This document shows, piece after piece, positions 5,660 to 7,363 of a stretch of DNA of 7,363 nucleotides; positions within the stretch are counted from its first letter, which is position 1; each line of letters begins with the position of its first letter. Under the pieces are notes generated by a model. That model was given only the letters and a program-made list of their open reading frames with translations. It was not told the DNA's origin and did not search any database. Source of the DNA: JBBRCE01 sp038205115 (lineage in GTDB: Bacteria > Planctomycetota > Planctomycetia > Pirellulales > JBBRCE01); assembly GCA_038205115.1 (NCBI GenBank), contig JBBRCE010000100.1, positions 1 through 7,363 on the forward strand, written 5' to 3'. The position numbers were made by a program, and so were the translations under genes.

Positions 5660-6528
5660 ATGGCTTCGCCGCTGGTTGCAGTTTTTTCGAACTTTGTAAC
5701 TCTTACCGATCCACGCGTCGGCATGACTTGTTGGAGATCGTCGCGGTGGCACTGTGCGCCACCATTGCTGGCGCCGATTCTTGGATGGATGTGCAGCGAT
5801 TCGGCCAGGCGCGGCTGGCGTGGCTGCAAACGTTTTTGAAACTCGAGCGCGGCATCCCCTCGCACGATACCTTCGGCCGCGTGCTGGCCGCGCTCGATCC
5901 GGCGCAACTGCTGGCTTGCACCCGGCAGTGGTTGTTGGATCTGAATCGCGCGGTCGGCCGCCACATCGCCATCGACGGCAAAACGCTGCGTCGCCCGCAC
6001 GATAAAGCGGCCGGGCAGAATCCGCTGCATCTGGTGTCCGCCTGGTCCAGCGACGCCCGGCTGACGCTGGGGCACATCGCCGTGGACTGCAAATCAAACG
6101 AAATCACGGCCATTCCGCTGCTGCTGGAACTGCTCGCTTTGCGTGGCTCCACGGTCACCATCGACGCGATGGGTTGTCAGAAACAGATCGCGGCCAAGAT
6201 CATCGCCGGCGGCGGAAATTACGCTTTGGCGCTCAAGGCCAACCACGCCACGTGGTACTCCGCTGCGGCGACAGCCTTCGAACGGGCCGCACGTTGCGAT
6301 CTCAAGGTCGCCGGTTTGCGATGCCACACCACGGAAGAAACCAGTCGCGGGCGGACCGAACGTCGGCAGTATATGATCATGCCGGCACCGCGACGATTGC
6401 CGGGCAGGCGACAGTGGAAGGGCTTGCAGTCGATCGGCACGGTGCTGCGAATCGTCACCGTAGATGGCGTTACAACCAGCGAGGAAAGTTACTTTCTGAT
6501 CAGCCTGCCAGCCCTGGTCAACGCGTTT
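5660..6528 (+). pseudogene. ISAs1-family transposase, N-terminal frameshift and missing C-terminus
   Basis: Transposase of the ISAs1 family. After RRHDLLEIVAVALCATIAGA come the associated N-terminal domain (ADSWMDVQRFGQARLAWLQ; GIPSHDTFGRVLAALDPAQ) and two catalytic Asp residues, in IAIDGKTLRRP (5974) and TIDAMGCQKQIAAKI (6163). I place the true start at ATG 5660, seven bases after GGAG (5649-5652). That frame gives MASPLVAVFSNFVTLTDPRV, a normal family N-terminus, but it must shift near 5715-5722 to reach RRHDLLEI. An ATG at 5623 is in frame with the main part but gives an unrelated N-terminus. At about 6528, after YFLISLPALVNAF, similarity stops where HWGIEN-type sequence with the catalytic Glu should follow, and IS66 sequence on the other strand begins. 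It is inactive on two counts. Confidence 0.9.
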
Positions 6529-7095
6529 GGCCCAACAAGTCTTGCAAGAACAACGACGTGCGACGTTTGCCCTGCCGAAAGTAGGCCATCAGCAATCCGC
6601 TGAAGGCAATCAGGCGGGGTCCCAAGTGGCCCGTCGGCAGCGTCGCAAACGTGCTCTCACCACAGCCGGAGCAGATTAGGCGATGCTGTGATAATCGGTG
6701 ACCAGCGGCTTAATAGCCGGCCATTCCCAGACCTGATGCCTCAGAGGCTGAGGATCGCTGCCGGTTAGTTTCGTGGCGCAGCGGCGGCAGTTGGTGGGTT
6801 ACAAAGGCACCACGGCGTCGCAATCTTCCGACGAGATCAACTGCTGCTCGCGTCGCGGATGGCCTGGTTGCCCACCGCTTTTTTTTCGCTGGCACTGGTC
6901 CTTCTTCCGCAGCGGCCTGGCGTGCGGATGCTGGCTGCTTGGTGGCAACGAGGAATTCTGGGGGCTCAATCCCAATCGCGCTTCCAGCTTGGCAATTCGG
7001 TCCAGGAGCATGACCACAAAGGCGCGCACCGCCGGGCTCATCTCGGCTTCGAGTTCCGGCGGAATCACAATCGGAATGTGTTGCGTGGACGACAT
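6529..7095 (-). pseudogene. IS66-family transposase TnpC, N-terminal fragment with nonsense codon and frameshift
   Basis: The first ~190 codons of an IS66 DDE transposase. After MSSTQHIPIVIPPELEAEM there is the leucine-zipper-like region (VVMLLDRIAKLEARLGLSPQ), then NSSLPPSSQHP and KKSGGQPGHP, then the zinc-binding region with CRRCATKLTG and, further on, CSGCGESTFATLPTG. The frame is interrupted by TAA at 6799-6801 just after DCDAVVPL, where the family normally continues. A one-base shift is needed near 6685 (after KPLVTDY) to reach HRLICSGCG and LGPRLIAFSGLLMAYF. It ends at about 6529 in LFLQDLLGQ, cut against the ISAs1 fragment, so the whole catalytic domain is lost. ATG 7095 has AGGAG two bases upstream (tight spacing); in-frame ATG 7113 is an alternative start. 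Confidence 0.9.
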
Positions 7096-7113
7096 AACTC
7101 CTGTCGTCGCCAA

Positions 7114-7363
7114 AAATGCCGCTCAAATCCAGATCAGTTTTTGCAAAATCCCACCCCACCCCGTGAACGGTTACGTGCCGAGCAGCATGTGGCCCACGCC
7201 TGTCACGGCGTAGGAACCCGCGCCGCCGAGTTGCAGGTTCAGCAGCATTTACGCCTGTTGTTGCAAGGCAAGATTGGGTGTGTCGTCGGTCTTTACAAGC
7301 GGTGGCTCGGCCAACATCGTCTGAAGGGCGGCCGGGCGAAGACGATGCGGGAGAACATCACGT
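7114..7363 (+). other. Unrecognised open frame running off the right edge
   Basis: One plus-strand frame is open from before 7114 to the window end. From 7162 it encodes RERLRAEQHVAHACHGV, then AAELQVQQHLRLLLQGK and LYKRWLGQHRLKGGRAKT. It is rich in Gln, Leu and basic residues with a helix-like pattern. I recognise no family and see no ribosome site. The minus strand also has a fairly long open stretch here, so the coding strand is not certain. I saw no IS66 TnpB sequence, although that gene normally lies upstream of TnpC. Confidence 0.3.

Noticed and set aside
1..7363. CRISPR array, riboswitch, rRNA or defence operon
   Set aside because: No regularly spaced repeats, no conserved RNA fold beyond tRNA-Arg, and no nuclease, helicase or toxin-antitoxin motifs were seen in any frame read.

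Overview
The window looks like accessory DNA from a planctomycete-type (Pirellulales-like) bacterium. This is an inference from three things: an exported formylglycine sulfatase, a dense set of decayed IS66, IS4 and ISAs1 insertion sequences, and a XerC/D-like tyrosine recombinase beside a tRNA gene. Base composition is moderately GC-rich, and most genes have weak or no Shine-Dalgarno sites. No ribosomal RNA, CRISPR array or riboswitch was seen.

Layout from left to right. (1) Positions 1-1046 hold the 3' part of a tyrosine recombinase whose 5' end lies outside the window. Its frame stays open for another 118 codons after the TAG stop and runs across tRNA-Arg(CCG) (1319-1392, minus), which suggests an island boundary at the tRNA 3' end. 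(2) Positions 1415-1823 (minus) hold a small unrecognised protein whose 3' end may be frameshifted. (3) Positions 2000-2425 (minus) hold a multiply frameshifted IS66 accessory gene (tnpA). (4) Positions 2426-3019 are essentially gene-free. (5) Positions 3020-3229 form a 210-bp MITE-like unit bounded by perfect 24-bp inverted repeats. It abuts the stop codon of (6), a complete secreted sulfatase (3225-4691, minus). (7) Immediately upstream of the sulfatase, and probably in the same operon, lies the C-terminal remnant of another gene (4745-5011), cut off by an insertion-sequence end.

The right third (5012-7095) is a nest of dead insertion sequences. In order it holds an orphan ISAs1-type left end (5012-5083), the C-terminal half of a frameshifted IS4 transposase (minus), a second diverged copy of the same left end (5553-5625), an ISAs1 transposase with an N-terminal frameshift and no C-terminus (plus), and an IS66 TnpC N-terminal fragment with a nonsense codon and a frameshift (minus). 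The last 250 bases carry an unrecognised plus-strand open frame leaving the window.

Functionally, the only clearly intact gene is the sulfatase, probably for desulfating polysaccharides outside the cytoplasm. Everything else is integration machinery or its debris. I found no convincing new multi-gene system. The most interesting items are the recombinase frame reading into the tRNA gene, the palindrome-rich 210-bp inverted-repeat element at the sulfatase stop, and the duplicated ISAs1 end.
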